Source of the DNA: Bacillota bacterium
GTDB taxonomy: Bacteria > Bacillota > Clostridia > Peptostreptococcales > Anaerovoracaceae
NCBI GenBank assembly: GCA_016283945.1
Contig: JAEENW010000214.1
Coordinates: forward strand, 1 to 16,077
Length of the DNA: 16,077 nt
Reading direction: 5' to 3'
Of the stretch, positions 1-6,997 are shown one piece after another. Below the pieces are notes generated by a model that did no database searches, was not told where the DNA came from, and saw only the letters and a list, made by a program, of their open reading frames with translations. Numbering within the stretch: position 1 is the first letter of the stretch; every line of letters begins with the position of its first letter. A program made the position numbers and the translations under genes.

Positions 1-1
1 C

Positions 2-1033
2 ATGGAGATCAGGCGCAGGATAGAGAGCGGGGAGCTCAGGCCGGCGGTATGGCTCGCCCCGGACGGAAGCCCGAAGGACGTTCACGTGATACCGCTCAGC
101 GTCTATTCGGGGCTCAAGCGCGTCGATTTTGACAGCCTGGACGCAGCCCTCGACTGGTTCTACTCCAACCGCAGCGACAGCAACAAGCAGCTGCAGAGGT
201 CCTACGACCTCGACAAGCTCATAAAGGGGCTCAGCGAAAAGCAGCTCCACAAGAAGGCCAAGCTCCTCGACGAGCTCAGAAAGGCCGAGGACGCCGACAT
301 CTACAGGCTCAAGGGCGAGCTGCTCAGTGCGAACCTTCACCTGGCAAAGCCGGGCGACAGGAAGCTGAAGGTCATCTCCTACTACGACGGCAGCGAGGTC
401 GAGATAGAGCTCGACGAGCGCTTCTCGGCGGCAAAGAACGCTCAGAACTACTATAAGCGCTACGCGAAGGCGAAGACCGCAGCCAAGGAAAAGGCCTCCC
501 AGCTCGAGGAATGCGGGAGGACCATAGAGTGGCTTGAGTCGCTGCGGGGCCTCACCGCAGGCGCGAGGACGGGCGAGGAACTCGACCTCATACGCGCGGA
601 GCTCGCCGCGGCGGGCTTCATAAGGCTGCGCAAGGTCTCCCAGAGAAATAAAAAACAGGGGCCGAAGCCCCGCAGGATAACGCTCAGCAGCGGCAGGACC
701 CTTCTCGTGGGCCGCAGCAGCGCTGAGAACGACTATATCACCTTCAAGCTCGGCCAGAGGGGCGACCTGTGGCTGCACACCAAGGACATTCCGGGCTCGC
801 ACGCGGTGCTGCTGCTCGGAGGCGGGGAGCCGTCAGCCGAGGAGATCTACGAGGCGGCTTCTGTCGCCGCCTGGTTCTCCAAGGGGCAGGACTCGCAGAA
901 CGTCCCCGTGGACTACGTCCCGCTGAAGTACGTGAAGAAGCCGGCTGGCGCGAGGCCGGGCATGGTCATCTTCACGAACAACCGCACTGTCTGGGTGGAT
1001 CCGAAGGACCCGGACGAGCTGAAAAAGCGCTGA
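2..1033 (+). CDS. rqcH: RqcH/NFACT-family ribosome quality control protein, 3' part
   Basis: This is the C-terminal 343 residues of an NFACT protein (RqcH, the bacterial Rqc2 homologue, older name fibronectin-binding protein A). In the known family it binds 50S subunits carrying stalled peptidyl-tRNA and directs C-terminal alanine tailing. The reading frame is open at the window edge, so the ATG at 2-4 is internal. About 60% of a usual ~570-residue protein is present. Residues 1-75 are the end of the NFACT-N domain, about 80-190 form a charged helical/coiled-coil section including the conserved NAQNYYKRYAKAK segment, and about 222-325 are the NFACT-R (DUF814) domain with DLWLHTKDIPGSH at 255-267 and the closing VDYVPLKYVKKPAGARPGM block. 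The catalytically important N-terminal residues lie outside the window. It ends 30 bp from the convergent comB stop. Confidence 0.93.
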   Translation: MEIRRRIESGELRPAVWLAPDGSPKDVHVIPLSVYSGLKRVDFDSLDAALDWFYSNRSDSNKQLQRSYDLDKLIKGLSEKQLHKKAKLLDELRKAEDADIYRLKGELLSANLHLAKPGDRKLKVISYYDGSEVEIELDERFSAAKNAQNYYKRYAKAKTAAKEKASQLEECGRTIEWLESLRGLTAGARTGEELDLIRAELAAAGFIRLRKVSQRNKKQGPKPRRITLSSGRTLLVGRSSAENDYITFKLGQRGDLWLHTKDIPGSHAVLLLGGGEPSAEEIYEAASVAAWFSKGQDSQNVPVDYVPLKYVKKPAGARPGMVIFTNNRTVWVDPKDPDELKKR

Positions 1034-1041
1034 TGAGTGGA

Positions 1042-1054
1042 GGCGGCAGCCGCC
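1042..1054. terminator. Small GC hairpin between convergent rqcH and comB
   Basis: A perfect 5-bp stem GGCGG/CCGCC with a CAG loop lies in the 30-bp gap between two converging genes. There is no T-run on either side, so its role as a terminator is only suggested by position. Confidence 0.3.
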
Positions 1055-1063
1055 CCGTCCGCG

Positions 1064-1756
1064 CTATACCGGAATCTTCTTTATGTAACCTGCGCCGTCC
1101 CCGTCCCTCTCGACCTTCAGCACGAAGTCGAAGCGGTCGGGCATGGTGCAGAGCTCGAAGTCCCTGGTCGGGAATATCTCCGCCCTCTCGGGATCGAAGA
1201 ACTTGGCGCCCGAGGTATGCTTCAGCGATTCGATGGGCTCCGCGAGATCCATGGTCCCGCCCTCGAGCAGGCACTTGATGTACTCCGCGCAGAGGGTGTC
1301 CTCCTCGGTCTCCCTTCCGCCCGAGAGTCCCATCGCGACCAGCGACACCTCTTCGGCGCCGCTCGCCTGTATATATCGGGCTATCGCCTTCGCGTTAACG
1401 AGGCTGCCGGTGATGATCTCGCTCGCGCCCTTCGCGTTCGCGATGCCCTGGGTGCCCGCGCTCGTGGTGTGCAGACAGACCCTGCCGGTCAGATCCATGC
1501 CCTCGAAGGACGAGGGGGAGTTGCCAAAGTCCATCCCGTCGAGCTTCTTTCCGCCGCGCTCGCCTATGGCGATCCAGTCCGGATGCTCGGCCTTGAGCGC
1601 GAAGACCTTCTCCGCCTCGCCTATGGGATATATCCTTTCCGCGCCGGCGTCCATGAGATAAGCCTCAAGGCTGAACGCCCTGAAGACGTCTATGATGACG
1701 GTGAGGCCCCTGGCCTGCTTGGCGCCCTCTATGAGCTGAAGAATTCTGACGTTCAT
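1064..1756 (-). CDS. comB: ComB-family 2-phosphosulfolactate phosphatase
   Basis: This 230-residue protein matches the ComB family, Mg-dependent phosphatases that convert 2-phospho-3-sulfolactate to 3-sulfolactate. The recognisable blocks are VIIDVFRAFS at 20-29, GERGGKKLDGMDFGNSP at 65-81 and HTTSAGTQG at 96-104. In methanogens the enzyme serves coenzyme M synthesis. In Bacillota it usually stands alone and its physiological substrate is less certain. The start is the ATG preceded by GGGAGG seven bases upstream. No ComA- or ComC-like gene is in the window. It diverges from the alpha/beta hydrolase and its leader would contain three strong hairpins, the last ending right against the ribosome binding site. 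Confidence 0.87.
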   Translation of the reverse strand: MNVRILQLIEGAKQARGLTVIIDVFRAFSLEAYLMDAGAERIYPIGEAEKVFALKAEHPDWIAIGERGGKKLDGMDFGNSPSSFEGMDLTGRVCLHTTSAGTQGIANAKGASEIITGSLVNAKAIARYIQASGAEEVSLVAMGLSGGRETEEDTLCAEYIKCLLEGGTMDLAEPIESLKHTSGAKFFDPERAEIFPTRDFELCTMPDRFDFVLKVERDGDGAGYIKKIPV

Positions 1757-1766
1757 ATAAACCTCC

Positions 1767-1834
1767 CGCGGCGTGAGCCGCGTCGCATACCCCGCGCGGC
1801 AGGTGCCGCGCCGTCATCCGCGGACGAGCCGCGG
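1767..1834. repeat. Three adjacent GC-rich hairpins in a divergent intergenic region
   Basis: Three perfect stem-loops follow one another: CGCGGC-GTGA-GCCGCG at 1767-1782, GCGCGGC-AGGT-GCCGCGC at 1794-1811 and CCGCGG-ACGAG-CCGCGG at 1818-1834. They occupy most of the gap between comB (-) and the hydrolase (+). The first hairpin abuts the comB ribosome binding site, so a regulatory or occluding role in the comB leader is possible. No convincing promoter is seen here for either gene. Confidence 0.6.
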
Positions 1835-1846
1835 CCCGATATCACC

Positions 1847-2842
1847 TTGAGAAAGACCAAGAGACGCAAAACAGCCTGGACAGCCGCGGCGCTCCTGCTA
1901 ATATATCTTATCGCAGCGGAGATCACTCTGCAAGCGGCCCTCGCCCCGTCGTTCATGGAGAGGCTCGACGCCTTCTCTGACTTCACGGACAAGGGCTACT
2001 CCGAGATGGTCTATACCGACGACATAGTCGAGACCAGGAAGGCCCAGCTCTCGGACGCCACGCTCTGGCTCAGGGAAAAGGGAGTGATCAAGTACCGCAT
2101 GGCCGCCTCAGACGGCACGGAGCTCATAGCTGCCGCCTTCATCCAGGACGACGCGGATGCTCCCTGGGCGATACTCCTCCACGGCTACACAGGCTGGAAG
2201 GAGGAGCTCTACCAGCACGCCTACCGCTTCTACCTCGAGGGCTACAGCGTCCTCGTGCCCGACCTCAGGGCCCAGGGCGAGAGCGGCGGAAGATACATAG
2301 GCCTCGGCGTGCTCGATCGCTCCGACCTGCTCGACTGGCTCAGAGCCCTTCAAAGCAACTTCTCCTGCAGAGACATAGTGCTCTACGGCCAGTCCATGGG
2401 AGGAAGCGCCGCTATAATGCTCGCGGCTTCGCCCGGGCTTCCGGAAAACGTCCGCGCCGTCGTCTCCGACTGCGCCTTCTGCGACGCGTCCGCCCTCTTC
2501 AAGAGAAAGATCCGCGACTGGACCGGGCTTCCGAGCTTCGGCCTGATCGATACCGCGGGACTCCTGATGAAGCCCCAGGCGGGATACTTCCTCAGCGAGG
2601 CGTCGGCTCTCAGGGCCGCGCCTGACGTCCGCATCCCCGCCCTCTTCATCCACGGCTCGGAGGACCTCATGGTCCCCGCCTCGGACATGGAGAAGCTCTT
2701 CGAGGCCTGCGGGAGCGAAAAAAAGGACTCCCTCCTAATAGAGGGAGCCGGTCACGCCCAGAGCGCCGAGAAGGATCCCGAGCGCTACTACGGCGCGGTA
2801 TTCGGTTTTCTCAGGGAAGCCCTGGAGACTGCAGGCGAATGA
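1847..2842 (+). CDS. Membrane-anchored alpha/beta hydrolase (YqkD-like)
   Basis: This serine hydrolase of the alpha/beta fold has 331 residues from the chosen TTG start. A basic N-terminus (RKTKRRK) followed by a hydrophobic stretch at about 11-31 looks like a signal anchor, placing the catalytic domain outside the membrane. The nucleophile elbow GQSMGG puts the serine at 183. HGSED gives the acid at Asp273 and GAGH the base at His303. The oxyanion-hole segment reads HGYTG. Length and layout resemble B. subtilis YqkD-type proteins; the substrate cannot be told. The start is uncertain: no good ribosome binding site precedes the TTG. The next ATG (1955) would remove the membrane segment. The open frame continues upstream to 1037, but that part is antisense to comB and is not believed. 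Confidence 0.82.
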   Translation: MRKTKRRKTAWTAAALLLIYLIAAEITLQAALAPSFMERLDAFSDFTDKGYSEMVYTDDIVETRKAQLSDATLWLREKGVIKYRMAASDGTELIAAAFIQDDADAPWAILLHGYTGWKEELYQHAYRFYLEGYSVLVPDLRAQGESGGRYIGLGVLDRSDLLDWLRALQSNFSCRDIVLYGQSMGGSAAIMLAASPGLPENVRAVVSDCAFCDASALFKRKIRDWTGLPSFGLIDTAGLLMKPQAGYFLSEASALRAAPDVRIPALFIHGSEDLMVPASDMEKLFEACGSEKKDSLLIEGAGHAQSAEKDPERYYGAVFGFLREALETAGE

Positions 2843-2852
2843 GGCCCCGCAA

Positions 2853-2900
2853 TCCCGGGCGCCGGGACGCGGCTCTTACCGCGGGGCGGTGAAGCGCCCC
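2853..2900. terminator. Three contiguous GC hairpins between convergent genes
   Basis: Perfect stems follow each other without gaps: TCCCGG-GCG-CCGGGA (2853-2867), CGCGG-CTCTTA-CCGCG (2868-2883) and GGGGCG-GTGAAG-CGCCCC (2883-2900). An alternative longer pairing joins GCCCCGC at 2844-2850 with GCGGGGC at 2881-2887. The block fills the space between the hydrolase stop and the nucleoside hydrolase stop, so a bidirectional terminator is the likely role, although there is no U-tract. Confidence 0.5.
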
Positions 2901-3839
2901 TCAGCTGTCCCTCCCGGGGAAGTTGATCGCCAGCTTGCAGAACAGGTCCTCGAGCACGAGCCTGGAGTTGAGCTCCCTGTATACCCTGATCTTCCTTCCA
3001 CCGTTTCCGGGCAGATATCTGCAGGTCTCGGGCTCCATGCGGGGCGGATCCGTCATGACGTACTGCCCGGTCTTCTCCCAGTCCTCGAGAAGAGGCGCTA
3101 TGGCGCCCTCGTCTCCGAGATTCCATGTCTCTCCGTGAGGCCACAGCAGCCTGTCCTTTCTGAGATCGTTCAGCTCATCCATCTGCGACAGCAGGTAGCG
3201 CCCTATGCGGCCGAAGCGCCCGACTCTGTACTGAAGCTCGGCGAGGCTCACGGTAAAGGTCTTGTACACATCGGAGGGGATCTGCCACAGAGGCATATCG
3301 GAAGCGAAGACGACGTTGACCGCGTTCACGTCCTGCACGGCGTTGAACTCGAGGCCTCCTTCCGGATACTTCCCGCCTCCGACCCACACCGCGGTCATGC
3401 GCGAACAGACGCGCGGCTCCATCAGGATGGCGCTCGCGAGGTCCGTAAGGGAGCCCTGAAGCCCTATGAAGAGCGGTCTCGCGTCTTCCCTCATCGCCTC
3501 TCTTATTATCATCTCGGCGCCCTCGCTAACGGCGGGGGTCTTTTCATCTGGCAGAGGTCCCGCGGCTCCCAAAGCGAGTGGGAAGCGCCCCTCAAGCCCC
3601 ATGAGCTCCAGAATCTTCTCTATCTCGTCCATGCTCGCCCGCGGCGTCATCCCGGCCCCGAAGCGCGCGTCTCCGAAGCGCGAGAAATGCGCGGCTACTA
3701 TGCCCCTCACGTCGAGCAGCCCGGTCATGAGGGCGTGAGCGATCGTGAACTGGTCGTCAGCCTCGTTTTTGGCGTCGGAATGGATTATGTAGCGCACCCT
3801 CTTGCTCTCAGGCACGGTGAATTCGTAGTTCGGCCACAT
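2901..3839 (-). CDS. Variant nucleoside hydrolase (IUNH superfamily)
   Basis: This 312-residue protein is related to inosine/uridine-preferring nucleoside hydrolases, which cleave the N-glycosidic bond of ribonucleosides to give free base and ribose. The N-terminal metal motif is atypical: HSDAKNEADDQF at 20-31 instead of DTDPGxDDA. This resembles the NEPDD pattern of the DUF1593 branch. Later family landmarks are present: a GSLTDLA segment matching GPLTNLA, VGGG, EFNAVQDVNAVNVVF matching the N(D)PEAA region, and a C-terminal LGDEGA that could supply the last aspartate. The ATG at 3839 has AGGAG upstream and starts five bases after the flavin reductase stop. The frame is open further upstream, but that part only overlaps the reductase. 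It is the last gene of the minus-strand run. True substrate unknown. Confidence 0.75.
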   Translation of the reverse strand: MWPNYEFTVPESKRVRYIIHSDAKNEADDQFTIAHALMTGLLDVRGIVAAHFSRFGDARFGAGMTPRASMDEIEKILELMGLEGRFPLALGAAGPLPDEKTPAVSEGAEMIIREAMREDARPLFIGLQGSLTDLASAILMEPRVCSRMTAVWVGGGKYPEGGLEFNAVQDVNAVNVVFASDMPLWQIPSDVYKTFTVSLAELQYRVGRFGRIGRYLLSQMDELNDLRKDRLLWPHGETWNLGDEGAIAPLLEDWEKTGQYVMTDPPRMEPETCRYLPGNGGRKIRVYRELNSRLVLEDLFCKLAINFPGRDS

Positions 3840-3844
3840 GCTGC

Positions 3845-4459
3845 CTACTCCTGCTTCTTCTGATCCTTCTTCGCGGCGAGCCTCTTCCTGGTCTTTTTCT
3901 TCATCACGGACCAGCCGAAGCGGCCGAGGCTCTCCTTCCTCAGGCCGTAGTAGTGCCCGTGGAAGTAGGATATGAGCCCGGACTTCTCTATCGCGGCGCG
4001 GCCCTCGTCGTCTATTAGATCCTCGTTCACGTGCACCCCGACTATGTCGGCCATGTACATGTCGTGGCTGCCGAGTCTCTCCACCTGGAACACCCTGCAC
4101 TCGAGGTTCACCGGGGACTCCTCTATCATCGGGCAGTCCTTCAGATGCGGCGCCTTGAGCTTTGTCAGCCCGGTCTCTTTGAATTTATCGATCTTGGAGC
4201 CGCTCGTGCAGCCGCAGTAGTCGGTCGCGCGGGCCAGATCCTTAGTCGTGAGGTTTATGACGAACTCGCGGCTCTCCTCGATGATGTCGTGCGAAAAGCG
4301 CCTGGGCATCACGCTTATATAAGTCCTCGGCGGCTCGGAGCAGATTATCCCCGTCCAGCCTATGGTTATTATGTTCGATTCCTCCATGCTGCCGCAGCTG
4401 ACCATGACGGCGGGCAGCGGGTAGAGCATGGTCGCTGGCTTCAGTTCTCTCTTGGGCAT
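3845..4459 (-). CDS. Flavin reductase-like, FMN-binding split-barrel protein
   Basis: This 204-residue protein resembles the flavin reductase/flavoredoxin family, which binds FMN noncovalently and passes electrons from NAD(P)H or low-potential donors. Visible family features are the opening PLPAVMVSC segment, NIITIGWTGIICSEPP at 29-44, then ISVMPRRFSHDIIEE and EFVINLTT, as in other members. The C-terminus is a long basic tail rich in Lys/Arg (about 186-204). Two cysteines in YCGC could be functional, but that is only a suggestion. The ATG follows GAGGAGGGG and the upstream rluD-like stop by one base (TGACATG), so translation is probably coupled. Electron donor and partner are unknown. Confidence 0.82.
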   Translation of the reverse strand: MPKRELKPATMLYPLPAVMVSCGSMEESNIITIGWTGIICSEPPRTYISVMPRRFSHDIIEESREFVINLTTKDLARATDYCGCTSGSKIDKFKETGLTKLKAPHLKDCPMIEESPVNLECRVFQVERLGSHDMYMADIVGVHVNEDLIDDEGRAAIEKSGLISYFHGHYYGLRKESLGRFGWSVMKKKTRKRLAAKKDQKKQE

Positions 4460-4460
4460 G

Positions 4461-5387
4461 TCATCCCCTCCTCTTCAGCTTTTCCAGAGTTTCGGTGTAT
4501 TCAGCGGGCGGCTCGGCCTCGAACTCCATGTACTGTCCCGTGACTGGGTGCACGAAGCCCAGGACTCCGGCGTGCAGCATCTGCCCGTTCAGCTTATACG
4601 GCTGCTTCGCGGGGCCGTAGATCAGGTCCCCGAGCAGCGGATGGTGTATGGAGGCCATGTGCACCCTTATCTGGTGCGTCCTCCCAGTCTCGAGTACCGC
4701 TGTGAGCTCCGTAAAGCCCCTCAGGCGCGTCAAAACGCTCCAGTGGGTGACCGCGTCCTTTCCGCCCTGAACGATGGCCATTTTGAGGCGGTTTTTGGGG
4801 TCGCGCCCTATCGGGCCCACGACGGTCCCCCGCTCCTCCCTGAGCTCCCCGAAGCATACCGCGCGGTAGCGCCTGGTCATGCTGTGCTCAGCGAGCTGCA
4901 CGCTCAGACCCCTGTGGGCGGCGTCGCTCTTGGCGCAGACCAGAAGGCCCGAGGTGTCCTTGTCTATCCTGTGCACTATGCCGGGGCGGCTGACCCCGTT
5001 CACGGATGAAAGGCTCCCGCAATGGAAGAGCAGCGCGTTGACGAGGGTGCCGTTCGCGTTGCCCGCGGCCGGGTGCACGACCATGCCCTTGGGCTTGTTC
5101 ACGACTATGAGGTCCGCGTCCTCGTAGACAACGTCCAAGGGTATGTCCTCAGGCTGCGCCTCGCAGGGCTCGGGCTCCGGGATGAGCACGCTCACGCTCT
5201 GCCCCGCGCTCAGCTTCTCCTTCTTGGAGGCGAGCGGAGCGCCGTCGAGCGTGACTGCTCCCGAGGCTATGAGCTTCTGTATGTAGTTCCTCGAGCAGTC
5301 CTCGAGGAGCGAAGAAAGCACGCTGTCGGCCCTAAGCCCAGCGTGCTCCTCGTCTATTTCGAATATGTATCTCTCAGCTTCGCTCAT
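4461..5387 (-). CDS. RluD/RluA-family 23S rRNA pseudouridine synthase
   Basis: This is a 308-residue pseudouridine synthase. An S4-like RNA-binding domain covers about 16-70. The catalytic domain carries HRIDKDTSG at 139-147, with Asp142 as the nucleophilic aspartate expected for the RluA/RluD class. Other family blocks are VVNKPKGMVVHP, ETGRTHQIRVHM and HPLLGD. By homology it modifies uridines in 23S rRNA, perhaps at the RluD sites; the exact sites cannot be read from sequence. It matches B. subtilis YlyB, also next to lspA. I chose the ATG at 5387, preceded by AAGGA, over an in-frame GTG at 5414 whose spacing to any purine run is poor. The start overlaps the lspA end by 14 bases. Confidence 0.93.
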   Translation of the reverse strand: MSEAERYIFEIDEEHAGLRADSVLSSLLEDCSRNYIQKLIASGAVTLDGAPLASKKEKLSAGQSVSVLIPEPEPCEAQPEDIPLDVVYEDADLIVVNKPKGMVVHPAAGNANGTLVNALLFHCGSLSSVNGVSRPGIVHRIDKDTSGLLVCAKSDAAHRGLSVQLAEHSMTRRYRAVCFGELREERGTVVGPIGRDPKNRLKMAIVQGGKDAVTHWSVLTRLRGFTELTAVLETGRTHQIRVHMASIHHPLLGDLIYGPAKQPYKLNGQMLHAGVLGFVHPVTGQYMEFEAEPPAEYTETLEKLKRRG

Positions 5388-5853
5388 CGGTTCCGTCCTT
5401 TTCGGCCGATCCACCCTTGGCGCCCCGCGGGAAGAACTCGCAGAGCAGGAGAAGAGCGCAGCCGCAGCAGATGAATATGTCCGCGGCGTTGAAGATGGGG
5501 ATGATGTGTATGTCTATGAAGTCGACCACATAGCCGGCGGTGAGCCTGCTGAAGAGGTTCCCCGCTCCTCCTCCGAGGAGCATCGCGAAGGCCGCCCTCT
5601 CGAGCGGCGGGAACTCCTCCTTATGTCCCCTGTAGTACCAGAGCAGAACGGCTATCATCGCCGCCGTGACAGGTATCAGCACCCAGGAGCTTCCCTCGAA
5701 GAGGTTGTAGGCCGCGCCGTAGTTCAGGACGTAGTTCAGCGACAGGACCGGCTTTATGAGCACTATCTCCTGTCCGAGCTCCATGCTGCGGCTTACGATC
5801 AGCTTGGTCAGAAGATCGATCCCGAAGCTCCCGAGAAAGATCAGGGGGAACAT
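5374..5853 (-). CDS. lspA: Lipoprotein signal peptidase II
   Basis: LspA is the aspartyl membrane protease that removes signal peptides from diacylglyceryl-modified prolipoproteins. The protein has 159 residues, four hydrophobic stretches (about 1-18, 56-73, 86-101, 117-141) and the conserved aspartates: Asp13 near the N-terminus, Asp111 in VVDF and Asp125 in FNAAD, the last two being the catalytic pair of the family. NYGAAYN matches the NxGxAF box. The usual GNLIDR reads GNLFSR (98-103), so one normally conserved Asp is Ser. The C-terminal tail is hydrophilic and overlaps the next gene. The ATG lies one base after the divIVA stop (TGACATG), with AGGGG upstream. Confidence 0.95.
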   Translation of the reverse strand: MFPLIFLGSFGIDLLTKLIVSRSMELGQEIVLIKPVLSLNYVLNYGAAYNLFEGSSWVLIPVTAAMIAVLLWYYRGHKEEFPPLERAAFAMLLGGGAGNLFSRLTAGYVVDFIDIHIIPIFNAADIFICCGCALLLLCEFFPRGAKGGSAEKDGTDERS

Positions 5854-5854
5854 G

Positions 5855-6478
5855 TCAGCCCCTGACTACGCGGGTCCTGGTCAGATCGGTGTCGATGTCC
5901 GCGGGCCTGAGCAGGTCCTCGGGCTCTGAGGAAAGATCGTCCTCGAGCTGCTTGAGGAAGGGATCGGTCCTCGAGAAGGCGCTGTCCTCCCCGAGTCCGC
6001 GGGGCCTCTCGCTCATGGAGAACTCGGTGACGATGTCATCGGTGATCTCGTCGATGTGCTTGAGCTCGCCCTCGAGCAGGCTCTTGAGCCTGGTCTTGAT
6101 GCTGCTGACCTTCCTGGTGAGGATGTCCTGCTCGTTCCTGAGCTTTTCGACCTCCTCGGTGGCCTTGCGCAGCTTGAGGTCCGCGTCGAGCTCGGCGTTC
6201 TTGAGCAGTATGCCCGCTCTCTTCTCCGCGCTGGCGGAGATGTCGCTCATGAGGGACTTCGCGGTCTCAAGGGTGGTGAGCATGGCGCCCTCCTGGGCCT
6301 TGTATCTCTCGATCTGCTCCTTGAGCGCGGCGTTCTCCTCGCTGAGGCGCGAGCAGTCGGCGGCGTATCTCTCAAGGTCCTCGCAGATGCGGTCAAGGAA
6401 GGCGTCTACCTCCTCGACTCCGTACCCGCGCACGGCCTTGGTGAATTCCTTTTCTCTGATCTCCTGTGCTGTGATCAT
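5855..6478 (-). CDS. divIVA: DivIVA-domain septum/pole scaffold protein
   Basis: This 207-residue coiled-coil protein has the DivIVA N-terminal membrane-curvature-binding domain: ITAQEIREKEFTKAVRGYGVEEVDAFLDRI at 2-31 in outline, including the RGY and VDxFLD landmarks. Long heptad-rich helices run from about 32 to 150. The tail (150-207) is acidic and probably flexible. DivIVA proteins mark the division septum and poles and recruit other factors. Position directly after sepF and before lspA agrees with a cell-division role. The ATG is preceded by GGAAGGAG. The gap to sepF is 26 bp, so it is likely co-transcribed. Confidence 0.93.
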   Translation of the reverse strand: MITAQEIREKEFTKAVRGYGVEEVDAFLDRICEDLERYAADCSRLSEENAALKEQIERYKAQEGAMLTTLETAKSLMSDISASAEKRAGILLKNAELDADLKLRKATEEVEKLRNEQDILTRKVSSIKTRLKSLLEGELKHIDEITDDIVTEFSMSERPRGLGEDSAFSRTDPFLKQLEDDLSSEPEDLLRPADIDTDLTRTRVVRG

Positions 6479-6504
6479 GGCTTACTCCTTCCCCGGCGAA
6501 AGGC

Positions 6505-6996
6505 TTACTTCCAGGGGCTCTGCTCCTGCTGCGCCTGAGCGCTCGGCTTCTGGTTCATCGTAACCTCGACGTTCTCGGGGGCGAACACGAAGATGTTGTT
6601 CGCGACCTTGCGGACATTGCCGTTGAGGGCGTAGGTGGCGCCGGAGAGGAAGTCGAATATCTTCCTGGCGACGTCGGTCTCGAGGTTCTCGAGATTGATG
6701 ATGACCGGCTTCTTGGCCTTGAGGCTGTCAACGAGCCTGGGGCTCTCGTCGAAGCTCTGCGGCTCAATGACCACCATCTTCAGCTGAGCGGTCTGGGTGA
6801 AGCGGCTCGCGGTCGCCGCGGGGCGCGCTGCCTGGGGAGCGGCCGCCTCGGGCCTCTGCATGGCCGGCCTCGCCGCGGGAGCGGTCCTCTCGCTGCGCGG
6901 CTCGTACTTGGTCATCGACGTTTCTTCTTCTATCTCATCATCGTCTTCGATATCCTCGATACCAGCGATGTCCTTGATCTTCTGCAAAAAGCCCAT
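6505..6996 (-). CDS. sepF: Cell division protein SepF
   Basis: SepF (163 residues) tethers FtsZ to the membrane and organises the septal ring. The first 12 residues, MGFLQKIKDIAG, form an amphipathic helix typical of the SepF membrane anchor. An acidic stretch and an Ala/Pro-rich linker (about 14-80) follow, then the globular DUF552 domain (about 88-150) with VIEPQSFDESP, KPVIINLENLE and DFLSGATYALNG. The start at 6996 is set by AGGAGG seven bases upstream and by the family N-terminus; an in-frame start 27 bases upstream lies inside the preceding gene and is rejected. The stop of the HlyD-like gene is one base before the ATG (TGACATG). Confidence 0.95.
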   Translation of the reverse strand: MGFLQKIKDIAGIEDIEDDDEIEEETSMTKYEPRSERTAPAARPAMQRPEAAAPQAARPAATASRFTQTAQLKMVVIEPQSFDESPRLVDSLKAKKPVIINLENLETDVARKIFDFLSGATYALNGNVRKVANNIFVFAPENVEVTMNQKPSAQAQQEQSPWK

Positions 6997-6997
6997 G

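Noticed and set aside
1037..1846. Long upstream extension of the hydrolase reading frame
   Set aside because: It runs antisense through comB, whose protein has clear family motifs; the translated extension resembles no family.
2889..3863. Plus-strand open frame of 324 codons
   Set aside because: It is antisense to the nucleoside hydrolase, which has family motifs and a ribosome binding site; long shadow frames are expected at this G+C.
5388..5414. GTG start for the RluD-like protein
   Set aside because: Purine run is too close to the codon; the ATG at 5387 has AAGGA at proper spacing.
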